From Flavobacteriales bacterium (lineage in GTDB: Bacteria > Bacteroidota > Bacteroidia > Flavobacteriales_F > PHOS-HE28), in the NCBI GenBank assembly GCA_016715895.1, contig JADJXH010000003.1, positions 1,412,501-1,476,500 on the forward strand: 64,000 nt of DNA, in the 5' to 3' direction. Numbering within the stretch: position 1 is the first letter of the stretch; the number at the start of each line of letters is the position of its first letter. Both the position numbers and the translations under genes were made by a program. Shown piece after piece: positions 47,877 through 57,203 of the stretch. Below the pieces are notes generated by a model. It did not search any database. It was not told the origin of the DNA and saw only the letters and a program-made list of their open reading frames with translations.

Positions 47877-48141
47877 TGCTGGAGACACGGTCCGCGAGCT
47901 TGTTCAGCTCGGCGAAATGCTCCTGCTGTGCGGCCCGGCGATGGGCGATCGCCGTGCGGCCACCGTCCGCAGCGGCGGTGATGGCCTGCTCCAGCGCCTC
48001 GCGCTTGGCGGTGACCACCAACAGGGACGATGCAAGGTCGGCGAAGGCCGGGTTGCCGGTGAGACGCTGTTCGATGAAAAGGCTGCGGGCCACCAAAGCG
48101 AGGGGCGACAGCCGGGAAAAACGTTTGACTAGGGTTGCCAT
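47524..48141 (-). CDS. Fibronectin type III-like domain protein
   Basis: A 205-residue protein. The helical N-terminal half (SLFIEQRLTGNPAFADLASSL, ALEQAITAAADGGRTAIAHRR) is followed by an Fn3-like beta domain. Its features are LLDWATTPGASLYVIQHNG, TTRIRHVLKGLESAREHWFRVRATGTKG and SPWSDVAHSLV. There is no signal peptide. The function is unknown. A truncated, frameshifted duplicate lies at 39187-39536. Confidence 0.8.
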   Translation of the reverse strand: MATLVKRFSRLSPLALVARSLFIEQRLTGNPAFADLASSLLVVTAKREALEQAITAAADGGRTAIAHRRAAQQEHFAELNKLADRVSSIAGGDAVMIQDAGFFVRSARNLLTEIPRPLKLRARIRDHKGEVLLDWATTPGASLYVIQHNGASPDDAEAWKDVGETTRIRHVLKGLESAREHWFRVRATGTKGSSPWSDVAHSLVR

Positions 48142-49687
48142 GGTATTGGCTTTTTGCGGCCCAAGGGGTTAGCTGGATACCGCTGAGAAAGGAAGGGAAC
48201 GGGTCGCCGATGGACCGCTGCCTCATTCCGGGGCAGGGGTCCGGGTCCGTTCGGTTCCCGCAGCCGTTCCGCGATGAGCGATCATCGCTGGACGGCGCGT
48301 TCACCGGTGCATGCGGCGACCGCTGCGGTGCACCTGGAGCGGTCCCTTGGCCCCCTCAGGCGGGGACGGTCACGCGCTCAGCGAACGGACCAGAAGATGG
48401 ACCACCTGGGAGGTGGGCGCGCAATGCAGGCGCAGCCGACCGCACGGCCGGGCAGGGGAAGTGAGCCGGGAACGGCATGCCGCGCCACGGACGCGATGAG
48501 GCCCAGCAGCCGCCGCGTGAACACGAACAGGAACGCCAGCAAATGGCGTGGCAACACAGGAAACGGCCGATAGGAGCCAACGGAGACCAGCCCCGCGATC
48601 CACAACGCACGAGGTGCGTAGCTCTCGAAGTCGACCAAGCCCACCTCCACCAGGTGGCCCGGGATGGTCACGATGGTGAAATGGGCGTCGAACTCCTTGC
48701 GCCGCGCTTCGCGCTCCGCCTTCGAGGGCCGCACCACGCTGCGGACCCAGGAAGCCGATCGACCTCCTGCATCCAGAACGGCGACCGCCAGCGCAACGAA
48801 CCAACCCTTGACCCGGAACGCCCTCGACCGAGCGCGTGATCCGAAACCCGGCACGCCAGCCTGTTCCTCGCCGACGATCGACCCATCGCCTGGTACTCCT
48901 GACCGCTGCGCTGTGTTGGTCGTCACCCGAGGAAAGTCATCCATCCCTTCCGCTGGGTTCGACGTCATCGCGCCGGGGTCAATGGACTTTGACGCTGGGT
49001 TCGCCGTCACGGCGAGCGGGTCTGGGAACATTGCCGCAGGGTTCGGCGACATGGCGCAGGGATCAACGGACCCCGTGGCCGGGTTCACCATCATCGCGCC
49101 CAGATCGTCCGTCATGGCCGGCGCGTTCACCGACATGGCGGCCGGGACGGGCAGCATAGGCGCTGAGTTCGGCGGCATAGGGGAAAGGTCAGCGGACCGA
49201 GCGGCCGGTCGCGCCTGGGCGCCACCCCGGTCGACACAGGCTGCGCCAAGGCCAGAGGCCACGTCTGACGCAGGTTGCAGCAGAGCCAAGGGGTCGGGAC
49301 GATCCGTTCCACGGCGGCGTCGCTGACCGACGAACCAAGCGATCAGACCGGTCCGACCGGACCCACGCGACACCTCCCCCGCGGGGGCGGTGGGGTGGGG
49401 ATGGGCAGGACGGCGGATGCGCATGGAGGCGTGGGCGCTTGGTCGGATGCACAAAGCAGGAGTCGTCCCCTTGGGCTTTCGACGATCGCGAAGGCCCAGA
49501 TATCCACGATCGATCGTGTGTTGCAGGGCGCATGCAGCGCAGATGGGGGGCGGAACCGAGGCAGCAGCGGTCGGGGTCTTCAGAAGCTGGAGCACACCTC
49601 CGAGGTTGAACGTCGGTTCGCACAGGGGCCGGAACCCGTGGACCACGCTCCGCGCACGGTTCAAAGGCCGCGAAGGCGTACTTAGTA
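48142..49687. other. 1.5-kb region without a confident gene
   Basis: Frames are open on both strands, as is common at this GC content. The longest is a minus-strand frame from 49721 down to 48378. It contains a protein-like stretch (GWFVALAVAVLDAGG, FDAHFTIVTIPGHLVEVGLV) but overlaps the pilin promoter and start, and no family is recognised. The region includes a 42-bp tandem repeat array at 48913-49186. It could be a decayed gene or an unknown repetitive protein. I make no coding call. Confidence 0.5.
48913..49186. repeat. 42-bp tandem repeat array (about 6.5 units)
   Basis: Units begin at 48913 (degenerate), 48955, 48997, 49039, 49081 and 49123, plus a partial unit from 49165. Each begins with GGGTTC or a close variant and is exactly 42 bp, i.e. 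14 codons, so either strand stays in frame. On the minus strand the units read like NPAxxxxDPxAMTx; on the plus strand like AGFxxxAxGSxxxx. Units are diverged from each other. No flanking mobile features were seen. Confidence 0.8.
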
Positions 49688-49701
49688 TATCTTTAGTATA
49701 T
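49682..49701 (+). promoter_or_regulatory. Pilin operon promoter with paired TTAGTATAT motifs
   Basis: TTAGTATAT occurs at 49682-49690 and again at 49693-49701, 11 bp apart (one helical turn). The -7-like box TATCTTTA (49688-49695) spans the junction and ends 13 nt before the pilin ATG. TTAGTATA also occurs in the XRE/RHS divergent promoter (16.68 kb). This is a candidate regulator-binding site for the secretion operon. Confidence 0.5.
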
Positions 49702-49708
49702 TGCGGGC

Positions 49709-50170
49709 ATGGACCGACCACCCGCCCCGCCGGCCCCGCATGCCGGTGACCATCCCCCCACCCCGTTCGTGGATGGGGAGCGCATCCCGGCGTTCACGCT
49801 CACTGAACTGTTGATCGCGCTGGTGATCGTGGGCATACTGGTGTACCTGGCGCTGCCGGACTACAGCCAGGTGGTGGCCCAGGCCAAGGCCACCGAGGCC
49901 AAACTGCAACTGGAGCACCTGCACAGCCTGCAGACCACCCACTACTACGAGCGCAGCCAGTATGCCGGGGAGCTGGATGCCCTGGGGTTCCGGCAGCAGA
50001 AGCTGGTGAACGAGGGCGGCACGGCGAACTACCGGATCGAACTGGTGAACGCGGGGCCGCGCACCTATGTGGCCAGGGCCACGGCCGTGGCCGATTTCGA
50101 CCAGGACGGCCAGTACAACGTGTGGGAGATCGACCACGACAAAGCCCTGCGGGAGGTGATCCCCGATTGA
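49709..50170 (+). CDS. Type IV pilin/major pseudopilin
   Basis: A 153-residue prepilin with a 28-residue leader, then the cleavage/methylation motif PAFTLTELLIALVIVGIL. Processing would occur between Ala and Phe, with Glu at position 5 of the mature protein. The residue before the cut is Ala rather than the usual Gly. The membrane helix is followed by a small beta domain (THYYERSQYAGELDALGF, NYRIELVNAGPRTYVARA, FDQDGQYNVWEI). It is the first gene of the plus-strand secretion operon and ends 2 nt before the peptidase gene. Confidence 0.9.
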   Translation: MDRPPAPPAPHAGDHPPTPFVDGERIPAFTLTELLIALVIVGILVYLALPDYSQVVAQAKATEAKLQLEHLHSLQTTHYYERSQYAGELDALGFRQQKLVNEGGTANYRIELVNAGPRTYVARATAVADFDQDGQYNVWEIDHDKALREVIPD

Positions 50171-50172
50171 CC

Positions 50173-50694
50173 ATGCTGGCGGTGAAGGGGCTGACCGTGG
50201 TGGTGCTGTTGCTGGTGTGCTGGGAGGACCTGCGCCACCGGGCGGTGCACTGGTCGCTGTTCCCCTTGACGGGGCTGCTGTTCGGCGCCCCGGCCTATCT
50301 GGGGCGGTCACACGCGGCCTGGCTGGCCGATCTGGGCATGAACGCCCTCTTCCTGCTGGTGCAGGCCGTGGCCCTGGTGGCTTGGACGTCGTTGCGGTAC
50401 GGCCGGTGGACCGATCCCATCGGCCGCATGATCGGTATGGGCGACGTGCTCTTCCTGGCCGCCATCGTGCCCGGGCTCTCCTTCGACCATTTCGCACCCT
50501 ACTACGTGAGCGGGTTGGTGCTGTGCCTCGTGCTGCACCTCACCGTGCTGCGGCATTGGCCCGGCCAGCCCCGCACCGTGCCCACGGCGGGCCTGCTGGC
50601 GGCCTACCTGGCCTGCTGGGTGGTGATGGAGCAACTGGGCCGCATGCCCCCGCTGCACCAGGGTGAACAAGCGATGGTCTTCTGGCATGGATGA
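50173..50694 (+). CDS. Prepilin peptidase-like membrane protease (A24 family, short form)
   Basis: A 173-residue membrane protein with about five or six helices. It has the two aspartates of A24 peptidases: CWEDLRHRAVHW after the first helix, and the GxGD motif in MIGMGDVLFLAA. It lacks the N-terminal methyltransferase domain and its Cys motifs found in bifunctional PilD/GspO, so it probably only cleaves prepilins. It sits between pilin and ATPase genes. Its last 8 nt overlap the ATPase start. Confidence 0.85.
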   Translation: MLAVKGLTVVVLLLVCWEDLRHRAVHWSLFPLTGLLFGAPAYLGRSHAAWLADLGMNALFLLVQAVALVAWTSLRYGRWTDPIGRMIGMGDVLFLAAIVPGLSFDHFAPYYVSGLVLCLVLHLTVLRHWPGQPRTVPTAGLLAAYLACWVVMEQLGRMPPLHQGEQAMVFWHG

Positions 50695-52105
50695 GGCGCT
50701 GCTGATCGATGCGGCCACCCGCAACGTGCTGACCCCGGAGCAGGCGTGGCACTACCGCGTGGTGCCGCAGCACCTGGGCCCGGAGGGCTGCACCCTGCTC
50801 CGCGCGGGCGGCGCCGACGAGGCGGTACGCCTGGAGCTGGAGGTCCTGCTGGGGCTTCGGGTGACCTTGGAGCCGGCCGGAGCGGACGCGGTGGAGCGGG
50901 CCCTGGCCACCCATTACCGGCGGGTGGAGCGACCGGGGCGGCGGGTGGACCTGAGCGCGCGCACGGCCGAGCACCTGCTGCACGACCTGGTGCAGGAGGC
51001 CCGTGACCTGGGCAGCAGCGATGTGCATGCCGAGGTGTACGAGCGGGAAGCGCGCGTGCGCATCCGCATCGACGGGCTGCTCGTGGAGCGGTACCGCTAC
51101 CCGGCCGCCGACCACCCCGCCCTGGTGAACCGCGTGAAGGTGCAGGCCGGGCTGGACATCAGCGAGAAGCGCCTGCCCCAGGACGGCCGCATGGTGCTGG
51201 ACCGCGACGGGCGACGCACCGATGTGCGCGTGAGCGTACTCCCCACCCTGCACGGTGAGAAGGTGGTGCTGCGCCTGCTGGGGCAGGATGCCGGCGACCT
51301 GAGCCTGGCCGACCTAGGCATGGACGCGCCGCAGCTCGAGGACTACCGCAGCGGGATCGCGCGGCCGCACGGCCTGGTGCTGATCAGCGGTCCCACCGGT
51401 TCGGGCAAGACCACCACGCTCTATGCCACCCTGAAGGAACTGAACGCCGTGCGCCGCAACATCGTGACGGTGGAGGACCCGGTGGAGTACACGTTGGAGG
51501 GGGTCAATCAGGTGCCCCTGCGCGAGGGCATCGGGCTGGGCTTCGCGCAGGCCTTGCGCAGCTTCCTCAGGCAGGACCCGGACGTGATCATGCTGGGCGA
51601 GGTGCGCGATGCGGAAACGGCGCAGATGGCGGTGCGCGCGGCCCTCACGGGCCATTTGGTGCTGAGCACCGTGCACACGAACTCGGCCTGGGGCACGGTG
51701 GGCCGCCTGATGGACATGGGGGTACCCCCCTACCTGCTGGCGGCCACCTTGAACACCTCGGTGGCGCAGCGGTTGGTGCGCACCCTGTGCACGACCTGTG
51801 CGCGGCCCGAACCGTGGCCGACCGGGGCCGCGCGACCGGTGCCTGCGGAGGCCCCGCCGGCCACGCACCAGGTGCCGGTGGGCTGTCCCGCGTGCCACTA
51901 CACGGGATACCGCGGACGTCAAGCCCTGTATGAAGTGGTGGCCATGGATATCGACCGTGCCGAACAGGTGCGGCGGGGGGTCACCGATGGCCAGGCGGCG
52001 CTCGCCGGGCGGCCCGTGCGGCGCTTGGCCGACAGCGCTTGGGCCCTCCTGCGCAGCGGGCGCACCAGCCTGGAGGAAGCCCATCCGATCCTGACCAGCG
52101 CATGA
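50687..52105 (+). CDS. Type II secretion/type IV pilus assembly ATPase (GspE/PilB)
   Basis: A 472-residue hexameric ATPase that powers pseudopilus or pilus assembly. The N-terminal N1-like domain is followed by the catalytic core with RIRIDGLLVERY, Walker A GPTGSGKTT and the Asp box VTVEDPVEY. Walker B LGEVRDAETA and the His box TGHLVLSTVHTN come next. A C-terminal zinc site follows, from CTTC and CPAC. No second, PilT-like ATPase is in the window, which favours a secretion-type or assembly-only system. The start overlaps the peptidase gene. Confidence 0.95.
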   Translation: MDEALLIDAATRNVLTPEQAWHYRVVPQHLGPEGCTLLRAGGADEAVRLELEVLLGLRVTLEPAGADAVERALATHYRRVERPGRRVDLSARTAEHLLHDLVQEARDLGSSDVHAEVYEREARVRIRIDGLLVERYRYPAADHPALVNRVKVQAGLDISEKRLPQDGRMVLDRDGRRTDVRVSVLPTLHGEKVVLRLLGQDAGDLSLADLGMDAPQLEDYRSGIARPHGLVLISGPTGSGKTTTLYATLKELNAVRRNIVTVEDPVEYTLEGVNQVPLREGIGLGFAQALRSFLRQDPDVIMLGEVRDAETAQMAVRAALTGHLVLSTVHTNSAWGTVGRLMDMGVPPYLLAATLNTSVAQRLVRTLCTTCARPEPWPTGAARPVPAEAPPATHQVPVGCPACHYTGYRGRQALYEVVAMDIDRAEQVRRGVTDGQAALAGRPVRRLADSAWALLRSGRTSLEEAHPILTSA

Positions 52106-53991
52106 GGACCTGGCTGTTGCTGCTCGCGCTGTGGGGCCTGGCATGCACCGGGACCGCGCAGGACCGCTACCAGCGGATCGCGGAGATGCTGGAGGCCGCG
52201 GAGGTGGACCATCCCGGCCTGGAGGGCGCCGTGGAGATGAGCGTGAGCGGCACCGACCTGGGCGAGTTCGTACGGGCCCTGGGCCTGAGCCACGGCCTGA
52301 ACCTGAGCGTGGACCCCGCGGTGAAAGGGGAGGTGGTGAACGCGTTCCAGAACGCCCGGGTGAGCGATGTGCTGCTCTATCTGTGCAAGCAATACGACCT
52401 CGAGCTGGAGCTGATCGGCAGCATCATCGCCCTGCGGCCGCACGTGGCCGAGGTCCCGCCACCGCCCGCACCCACCTGGCGGCCGCCGGTGGTGACCTTC
52501 GCCGCGGACAGCGGCTGGCTCGACCTGGACCTGAAAGGCGACAGCCTGGGTGCGGTGGCCCGGGCGATCACCCTGGCCACCGGCACCAATGTGGTGCTCG
52601 CGCCCGGGCTGGACGACCGGCCGGTGCGCGCCTTCCTGCGGCGGACCAGCTTGGCCGGCGCACTGGACAAGCTGGCCTTCGCCAATGGCCTGTTGGTGGA
52701 GCGTGGCAGCGATGGCAGCTTTCTGCTCCACGCACAGGCGGCCGAACCCACCAAGGGGGGCGAGCGTGGCCCGCGGGGTGCACAAACCGGCGGTGGCCAG
52801 GGTGGTGAACTGGAGCTCGGCGTGCTGCCGGACGGCCTGCTGTCCGTCCACGCGCGGCAGGCCCCCATCGCCCAGGTGATCGAGCAGGCCTCGGCCATGT
52901 TGGACAAGGATTACTTCTTCTATGATGGCGTGGAGGGCACCGCCACCCTGCACATGGACCGGGTGAGCTACGAGGACCTGCTCACGGGCCTGCTACGCGG
53001 CACGGCCCTTACGCACCATGTGAACGAAGGGGTGCACCTCGTGGGACGGCGCGACCTGGAAGGGCTGCGGCGCACCGAGCTGGTGCGGCTGCTCAACCGA
53101 CCGGTGAAGGACCTGAGCAACACCATACCGGAGGCGATGCGCAAGGATGTCACCCTGCATGAGTTCGTGGAGCTCAACGGCATCATCATCAGCGGCGATG
53201 CCCATCGAATCGACGAGATCAAGGGGTTGCTGCGCGGGCTGGACCAGGCGGTACCGGTGGTGATGATCGAGGTGATGATCGTGGACGTGAACCGTTCGCG
53301 CACGGTGAGCGGAGGCATCCAGATGGGCGTGGGCGATCCGCCCGAACAGAGCGGAGGCACCATCCTGCCCGGCATCGACTACACCTTGAACGCCGGCACC
53401 ATCAATGACCTCATTCAGAGCTTCAACGGGTTCGGGCTCTTCAACCTGGGCAACGTCACCCCGTCGTTCTATGTCGGCATCCGCGCTTTGGAAGCGGACG
53501 GTGTGCTGCGCATGCGGTCCACCCCGCAGCTGAGCACCTTGAACGGGCACGAGGCCACGCTGAGCATCGGAGAGACGGAGTTCTACCTGGAGGTGCGCAA
53601 TGACCTCATCGGCACGCAGAACCCGACGGTGAGCACCTCGCAGATCTACAAGCCGATCAATGCCGACCTGTCGCTGCGCATCCTGCCGATGGTGAGCAGT
53701 GACGACCTGGTGACCCTGGAGATCGAGGTGAACCAGAGCAACTTCACGCAACGCATCGCGGCGACGGCCCCACCGGGCTCGGTGGAGCGGAAGTTCAGCA
53801 GCATCGTGCGGGTGCGCGACCGCGACATGATCGTGCTGGGCGGGCTGGAGGAGAAGGAGAACAGCCGCAGCGGCAACGGCCTGCCGCTGCTCTCGCGCAT
53901 CCCTGTGCTGAAGTGGATCTTCGGCAACCGCACCTCGAAGCGGGGCCGCAGCAAGCTCACCATCTTCATCCGGCCCACCATCATCCTGTGA
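52102..53991 (+). CDS. Secretin (GspD/PilQ family)
   Basis: A 629-residue outer-membrane pore with signal peptide (MRTWLLLLALWGLACTGTAQ). Three N-domain-like segments follow (LGLSHGLNLSVDPAVKG with VSDVLLYLCKQYDL; LATGTNVVLAPGLDDRP; MLDKDYFFYDGVEG), then an N1-type domain (VELNGIIISGDAHRIDEIK). The C-terminal secretin domain contains VPVVMIEVMIVDVN and LRMRSTPQLSTLNGHEA. It ends with GLPLLSRIPVLKWIFGN and LTIFIRPTII. The start overlaps the ATPase stop (ATGA). No dedicated pilotin was identified, although two lipoproteins are in the locus. Confidence 0.95.
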   Translation: MRTWLLLLALWGLACTGTAQDRYQRIAEMLEAAEVDHPGLEGAVEMSVSGTDLGEFVRALGLSHGLNLSVDPAVKGEVVNAFQNARVSDVLLYLCKQYDLELELIGSIIALRPHVAEVPPPPAPTWRPPVVTFAADSGWLDLDLKGDSLGAVARAITLATGTNVVLAPGLDDRPVRAFLRRTSLAGALDKLAFANGLLVERGSDGSFLLHAQAAEPTKGGERGPRGAQTGGGQGGELELGVLPDGLLSVHARQAPIAQVIEQASAMLDKDYFFYDGVEGTATLHMDRVSYEDLLTGLLRGTALTHHVNEGVHLVGRRDLEGLRRTELVRLLNRPVKDLSNTIPEAMRKDVTLHEFVELNGIIISGDAHRIDEIKGLLRGLDQAVPVVMIEVMIVDVNRSRTVSGGIQMGVGDPPEQSGGTILPGIDYTLNAGTINDLIQSFNGFGLFNLGNVTPSFYVGIRALEADGVLRMRSTPQLSTLNGHEATLSIGETEFYLEVRNDLIGTQNPTVSTSQIYKPINADLSLRILPMVSSDDLVTLEIEVNQSNFTQRIAATAPPGSVERKFSSIVRVRDRDMIVLGGLEEKENSRSGNGLPLLSRIPVLKWIFGNRTSKRGRSKLTIFIRPTIIL

Positions 53992-53994
53992 GGC

Positions 53995-55188
53995 ATGGAC
54001 AAAGGCGGGCCATATGTGGGTGCGGGTCATGTCCTGGGGGTGTCGGTGCAGGCCGGCACAGGCGGGCCCGTGCACCGCTGGGTGCATCTGGTGCGGGGCC
54101 GGCGCGCGGTGCACCTACGCGGGCATGGTGAGGCGGCGAACGCCTCTGAGCTCATCCGGCAGGTGGGCACCCGGGTCCCCCTGGCCCTGTGCGTCGACCA
54201 TGAACGGTGCATCCACCGGGTGGTGCCCGACGAAGGCAGCGCCGAGGAGCAGGTGGGCCGCGCATTCGCCGGAGCGAACGTGTCCGAGGCGTGCGTGAGC
54301 CTGCGCGCGAAGGAAGGCAGCACCGGATGCAGCATGATGCGGCGGGGTGAGGCGGTGTCGATCATGAACAGCCTGGCCGAATGCGGCGCCCGGGTGGTGG
54401 ACCTGCGCATCGGTCCATGGGACCTGCTGGCCCTGGAGGCGCTGCTGCCGCAGGGCAGCGATGCGGTCACTGCGTCCGGCACCTGGGTCGGTCTCCGCGA
54501 TGGCCGACTTGCACTGGAACGAAGCCCCTCCGGGCCCGCCACCTCGATCGACCTGGAGGGCGAGCGACTCCCGGCCACCCATGCCCTGGCGTTCGTGACC
54601 GCATGGTGCTGGCTTCTCCCCGGCCCGGGTCGCACGATGGTGCACGAGGACCTGTTGACCGGCGCACGCGCTCAAGAGCGGGCACGCCTGTGGTATGAAC
54701 GCATGCTGCTCGCCGGGCTCGGCGTGATCCTGTTCCTGGTCGCCTTCGAGGCCGGTCTGGCCCATCGGGTGGACCGGGAAAAGGCCGTGGAGGACGGGGC
54801 GGTGCGTCGGCTGGCTGACCTGGAGGTCGCCGTGGAGCAGGCACGAGCGGAGCTTGTCGCCGGCCAGGCCTTGGCCTCAGCGATGGGGTTGGAAGGAGGT
54901 GGCCGCCTGGCCGCCCGGGCCGCCGCCATCGCAGCGCACACCCCCCTGCCGATCAGGCTCGACCGGCTGGTGGTGGATCCCCTGCGGAGCGCACCGGAGG
55001 GCAGGGAGCCGCTCGTTGTAGAGCGCGGTGTGGTACGCATCCAGGGCCGCTGTGACGATGCCGCCTTGCTGAACAGCTGGATGGACAGCCTGCGGACACG
55101 ACCTGGCACAGGTACGGTGCGGCTCCTGGGGTATCGCCCCACAGCGGACGGCGGCGGGCCGGAATTCGACCTGGAGATCGGACGATGA
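53995..55188 (+). CDS. PilM/PilN-like (GspL-like) assembly platform protein
   Basis: A 397-residue protein with a soluble N-terminal half of about 230 residues in the PilM/GspL position. A single membrane helix (LLAGLGVILFLVAFEAGLA) and a PilN-like periplasmic part with coiled coil (EDGAVRRLADLEVAVEQARAEL) follow. A small alpha/beta domain ends the protein (VVRIQGRCDDAALLNSWMDSL). This fusion of PilM-like and PilN-like parts resembles GspL. Sequence motifs are weak and the assignment rests on topology and gene order. Confidence 0.72.
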   Translation: MDKGGPYVGAGHVLGVSVQAGTGGPVHRWVHLVRGRRAVHLRGHGEAANASELIRQVGTRVPLALCVDHERCIHRVVPDEGSAEEQVGRAFAGANVSEACVSLRAKEGSTGCSMMRRGEAVSIMNSLAECGARVVDLRIGPWDLLALEALLPQGSDAVTASGTWVGLRDGRLALERSPSGPATSIDLEGERLPATHALAFVTAWCWLLPGPGRTMVHEDLLTGARAQERARLWYERMLLAGLGVILFLVAFEAGLAHRVDREKAVEDGAVRRLADLEVAVEQARAELVAGQALASAMGLEGGGRLAARAAAIAAHTPLPIRLDRLVVDPLRSAPEGREPLVVERGVVRIQGRCDDAALLNSWMDSLRTRPGTGTVRLLGYRPTADGGGPEFDLEIGR

Positions 55189-55721
55189 ACAGCCGGAGAA
55201 CGATCGCCTTCGACCAGCGCCGAAAGCTGCAGGTGCTCCTGCTGGTGATGGGCCTGGTGGTGGCGTTGCTCGTCCACCGAAAGGTGCTGCCCACCGTGCA
55301 CCGATGGGCGGAGCTGCGGAACACGGCGGCGGGCGCACGGAGCGAGGAGGAGCTGTCGTCCGAACTGCGCCACCTTCGATCCGCACTGGACCGGATGGAA
55401 CAGGTCTTCGGACCCGGACCGCGCGGGCAGGACCGCTGGGCCATGGTCCTGACCCGAACCGGACAACTTCTTCAGGAGCGACAAGGGGCCCTGCACGAAG
55501 TGCACAGCGAGCACCGGGAGGAGGTGCAAGGCCGCGTCATCCACACCCTACCGATCGTCATCACCGGGCGCGCGGACGATCTGCTCACCTGTGCGGATGC
55601 CTTGGAACGGGAACTGCCGGGCGTGCGCCTGGTGTCGCTTGACCTGCAGGCCGAACAACGACCACCCGCCCGCGGTCGTGCGCTCTACGCCACCCTCACC
55701 TTCCGCACCATTCAGCCATGA
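55185..55721 (+). CDS. PilO/GspM-like assembly protein
   Basis: A 178-residue protein with one N-terminal membrane helix (LQVLLLVMGLVVALLVH). A helical stretch (ARSEEELSSELRHLRSALDRMEQVF) and a small alpha/beta domain (HTLPIVITGRADDLLTCADALERELPG) complete it. This topology and its position after the PilM/N-like gene (ATGA overlap) match PilO/GspM, which pairs with PilN/GspL in the inner-membrane platform. Confidence 0.72.
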   Translation: MNSRRTIAFDQRRKLQVLLLVMGLVVALLVHRKVLPTVHRWAELRNTAAGARSEEELSSELRHLRSALDRMEQVFGPGPRGQDRWAMVLTRTGQLLQERQGALHEVHSEHREEVQGRVIHTLPIVITGRADDLLTCADALERELPGVRLVSLDLQAEQRPPARGRALYATLTFRTIQP

Positions 55722-56638
55722 AGCACGCACTGCCATCCATCCTGCTGCTCCTGGTCCTTACGGGCTGCAGCGACATCATTGAAGCGGACCTGACGGACCT
55801 GACCGTGTCCTTGTTGACGCCTCAGGACCGGGACACCGTGTCCACGAACGTGGTCACCTTCCGGTGGACGGAGGTCCCCGACGCGGAGACCTACCGGATC
55901 CAGATCGCCACGCCGGACCTGGTGGCTCCCGAGCTCTTCCTGACGGACTCTGTCGTGAGCACACCAACGGTCACGTTCGCCATGGCCCCCGGGGCCTATG
56001 AATGGCGGGTGAGGGCGCAGAACGCCAGCAGCCATACCGAATACGCCGTTCGCCGTTTGGTGGTGGTGGCGGCCACATCGCTGGAGGACCTGACCCCCAT
56101 CCTGATCGCGCCAACAGCCAATGCGCACCTGATGGAAGCCGATGTGGCCCTCGAGTGGGAGCCCTTGCCCGGGGCCCAGGACCACCGGCTGGAGGTGCGG
56201 GAGACCGACCAGAACGGTCCCTTGGTGTTGGTGCAGGTGATCACAGGTGGTAGCGCGACCCTCAGCGCCTGGCCTGAGGGCACCTATGTCTGGGGGATCC
56301 AAGGCCAGAACAGCAACTCGGTCTCGGCGTTCAGCTATCGCACCTTCACGGTGGACCGTACGCCGCCCACGGCGCCGCTGTTGATCGCACCGGCGAACAA
56401 CGCCGGACTGCCGAACGCGACGTTCACCTTCCAATGGCAGAGCGGCACGGACCTGAACGGAACGCGGGACACCCTGATCGTGGCCGATGCGAACCAAGTG
56501 GAGGTGCGGCGGATCGGGGTGGCCGCGACAAGCTGGCCGGATTCACTGGGTACAGGCACGTACCAATGGAGCGTCCGCACCACCGACGAGGCGGGCAACG
56601 GCACGACCAGCACCCTGCGCACGCTCACCATCCAATGA
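55718..56638 (+). CDS. Lipoprotein with fibronectin/Ig-like domains in the secretion operon
   Basis: A 306-residue protein with a lipoprotein signal (LLLLVLTGC). Three beta domains of about 90 residues follow, each with motifs such as FRWTEVPDAETYRIQIATP, LEWEPLPGAQDHRLEV and FQWQSGTDLNGTRDTLIV. This kind of Fn3-like lipoprotein is common in Bacteroidetes. It overlaps both neighbouring genes by ATGA and so is part of the machine's operon. It might replace a pilotin or anchor the secretin; the role is inferred. Confidence 0.78.
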   Translation: MKHALPSILLLLVLTGCSDIIEADLTDLTVSLLTPQDRDTVSTNVVTFRWTEVPDAETYRIQIATPDLVAPELFLTDSVVSTPTVTFAMAPGAYEWRVRAQNASSHTEYAVRRLVVVAATSLEDLTPILIAPTANAHLMEADVALEWEPLPGAQDHRLEVRETDQNGPLVLVQVITGGSATLSAWPEGTYVWGIQGQNSNSVSAFSYRTFTVDRTPPTAPLLIAPANNAGLPNATFTFQWQSGTDLNGTRDTLIVADANQVEVRRIGVAATSWPDSLGTGTYQWSVRTTDEAGNGTTSTLRTLTIQ

Positions 56639-57192
56639 ATCGAAAGGCCCTTCGAGCGATCCTGTTCACCATGGCCGCGGCGGTCTGGGGGGCGGTGATG
56701 GTGAAGGCCTTTGTGCGCCGACCGACCACCGACCGGCCCGGTCCGGTCCCGGTGACCAGTGAACAAGCGTTGGAGCTGCGCCCCGACGCGCCGGCGTTGG
56801 ACCTGGCATGGGCAAGGGACCCGTTCCTGGACCACCATGCGAGCGGCAGGCGCCCCTCCCAGGCCCCATCCGTGGGCGCTTCGACCGCCACCCTCAGGCC
56901 GCGCCCACTGGCGAACGTTGCGACACCCGCCCGGGTGGACTGGCCTGCCATGGAGTATGTGGGCCGGATCGGAGGTGGCGGAGGGCAGAGCAAGCCGGTG
57001 GCCTTGTTCCAAGTGAACGGCAGGGACCTCGCCATCCGGACCGGCGACCATTGGCGGGGTATCCAGGTGGTGACCGTGGAAGCGGATAGCGTGGTCCTCC
57101 AACAAGGCAGCCACACGCGGTCCTTGCGGCGCGGGAGCAGCCGGTCCGAGCGCGATGCGGAGAACGCGGATCGCACGAGCGGGAAGCGCTGA
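56635..57192 (+). CDS. PilP/GspC-like inner-membrane linker protein
   Basis: A 185-residue protein with an N-terminal membrane helix (AILFTMAAAVWGAVMVKAF) and a proline-rich linker that includes ARDPFLDH, like the RDPF motif typical of PilP. The small beta HR-like domain follows (YVGRIGGGGGQSKPVALFQV, GDHWRGIQVVTVEADSVVL). The last part is basic. PilP/GspC connects the platform to the secretin. It is the last gene of the plus-strand operon and ends 12 bp from the convergent gspF stop. Confidence 0.8.
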   Translation: MNRKALRAILFTMAAAVWGAVMVKAFVRRPTTDRPGPVPVTSEQALELRPDAPALDLAWARDPFLDHHASGRRPSQAPSVGASTATLRPRPLANVATPARVDWPAMEYVGRIGGGGGQSKPVALFQVNGRDLAIRTGDHWRGIQVVTVEADSVVLQQGSHTRSLRRGSSRSERDAENADRTSGKR

Positions 57193-57203
57193 CGCGAGGC
57201 CGC

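Noticed and set aside
48913..49186. Possible CRISPR-like periodicity of 42 bp
   Set aside because: There is no split into identical repeats and unique spacers; the whole 42-bp unit drifts. It is a tandem repeat in open frames.
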